Assembly (NCBI RefSeq): GCF_900115815.1
Contig: NZ_FOXV01000001.1
Coordinates: 434,001 to 498,000 of the forward strand
Reading direction: 5' to 3'
Source: Roseivivax halotolerans
Lineage (GTDB): Bacteria; Pseudomonadota; Alphaproteobacteria; Rhodobacterales; Rhodobacteraceae
DNA length: 64,000 bases
Below are positions 63,869 through 64,000 of this stretch, piece after piece (the first letter of the stretch is position 1; every line of letters starts with the position of its first letter). Below the pieces are notes generated by a model. It was not told where the DNA came from, made no database searches, and saw nothing but the letters and a program-made list of their open reading frames with translations. Both the position numbers and the translations under genes were made by a program.

Positions 63869-64000
63869 CGATTTTCATCGTATCTGGTTTCAAATTTTAG
63901 CCATTCTGACTTTTCACATTCGAAAATGTGGCGCTTTTTGGCGTGCTCCAGGGATACAAGGCGACTCTTAAGGAATCATTTAAGTGAGACCGTGATTTGA
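63850..64000. other. Leader region of the flagellin fragment
   Basis: No gene is seen. The region is AT-richer than its surroundings and contains a hairpin CACATT-CGAA-AATGTG at 63915-63930 in what would be the flagellin 5' leader. A ribosome-binding sequence GAGGA lies a few bases before the ATG on the minus strand. No promoter could be assigned with confidence. Confidence 0.4.

Noticed and set aside
63968-63983. CtrA-like TTAA repeat upstream of the flagellin gene
   Set aside because: The two TTAA elements are separated by 8 bases, whereas the CtrA consensus has 7. A chance AT-rich match is more likely.

Overview
This is a GC-rich stretch of alphaproteobacterial chromosome, most likely from an aerobic anoxygenic phototroph of the Rhodobacteraceae (Roseobacter group). 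The support is a complete photosynthesis gene cluster in the arrangement known from that family: an oxygen-dependent cyclase (acsF) with no bchE in view, a reaction-centre cytochrome pufC where Rhodobacter would have pufX, and the spheroidene/spheroidenone carotenoid genes crtA, C, D and F. The assignment to family is inference from gene content; no rRNA gene is present.

Region 1 (about 1-14.8 kb) is a housekeeping neighbourhood that looks like the chromosomal replication origin. Genes diverge from an AT-rich, gene-free stretch of about 500 bp (8.07-8.60 kb) holding two perfect DnaA boxes. Leftward run rho, mnmE, mnmG, rsmG, parA, parB; rightward run maf, aroE, coaE, dnaQ. Three parS-type palindromes sit inside coding sequences around it (rsmG, the first codons of mnmG, and coaE). 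Further right come secB, fxsA, a Tim44-like gene, mltA, a Smr-domain gene and an MFS transporter.

Region 2 (about 16.0-60.9 kb) is the photosynthesis cluster. Leftward bchO-bchD-bchI-crtA is followed by divergent crtI-crtB-tspO, leftward crtD-crtC and rightward crtE-crtF. Then comes the long rightward run bchC-X-Y-Z-pufQ-B-A-L-M-C, ending in a hairpin array before dxs. Leftward idi-bchP-(PucC-like)-bchG and ppsR-ppaA follow. The second long rightward run is bchF-N-B-H-L-M-lhaA-puhA-B-C-(bciE-like)-acsF-puhE-hemA. Together these supply 5-aminolevulinate, the Mg branch, both nitrogenase-like reductases, pigment esterification, carotenoids, LH1 and reaction-centre proteins and their assembly factors. 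Nine perfect TGT-N12-ACA sites (the PpsR/CrtJ operator) lie at the crtA/crtI, crtD/crtE, bchC, bchG and ppaA/bchF promoters. They include three in tandem before bchC and one inside the start of bchG, and the repressor PpsR and its antirepressor PpaA are encoded in the same cluster.

Region 3 (about 61.0-64.0 kb) holds a small c-type cytochrome, motB, flgE and the start of a flagellin gene on the opposite strand. flgE and the flagellin gene are both cut at the same point near 63.71-63.72 kb, across 12 bp that fit both genes. This marks a deletion, an inversion or a misjoin.

I saw no tRNA, rRNA, CRISPR array or insertion sequence.
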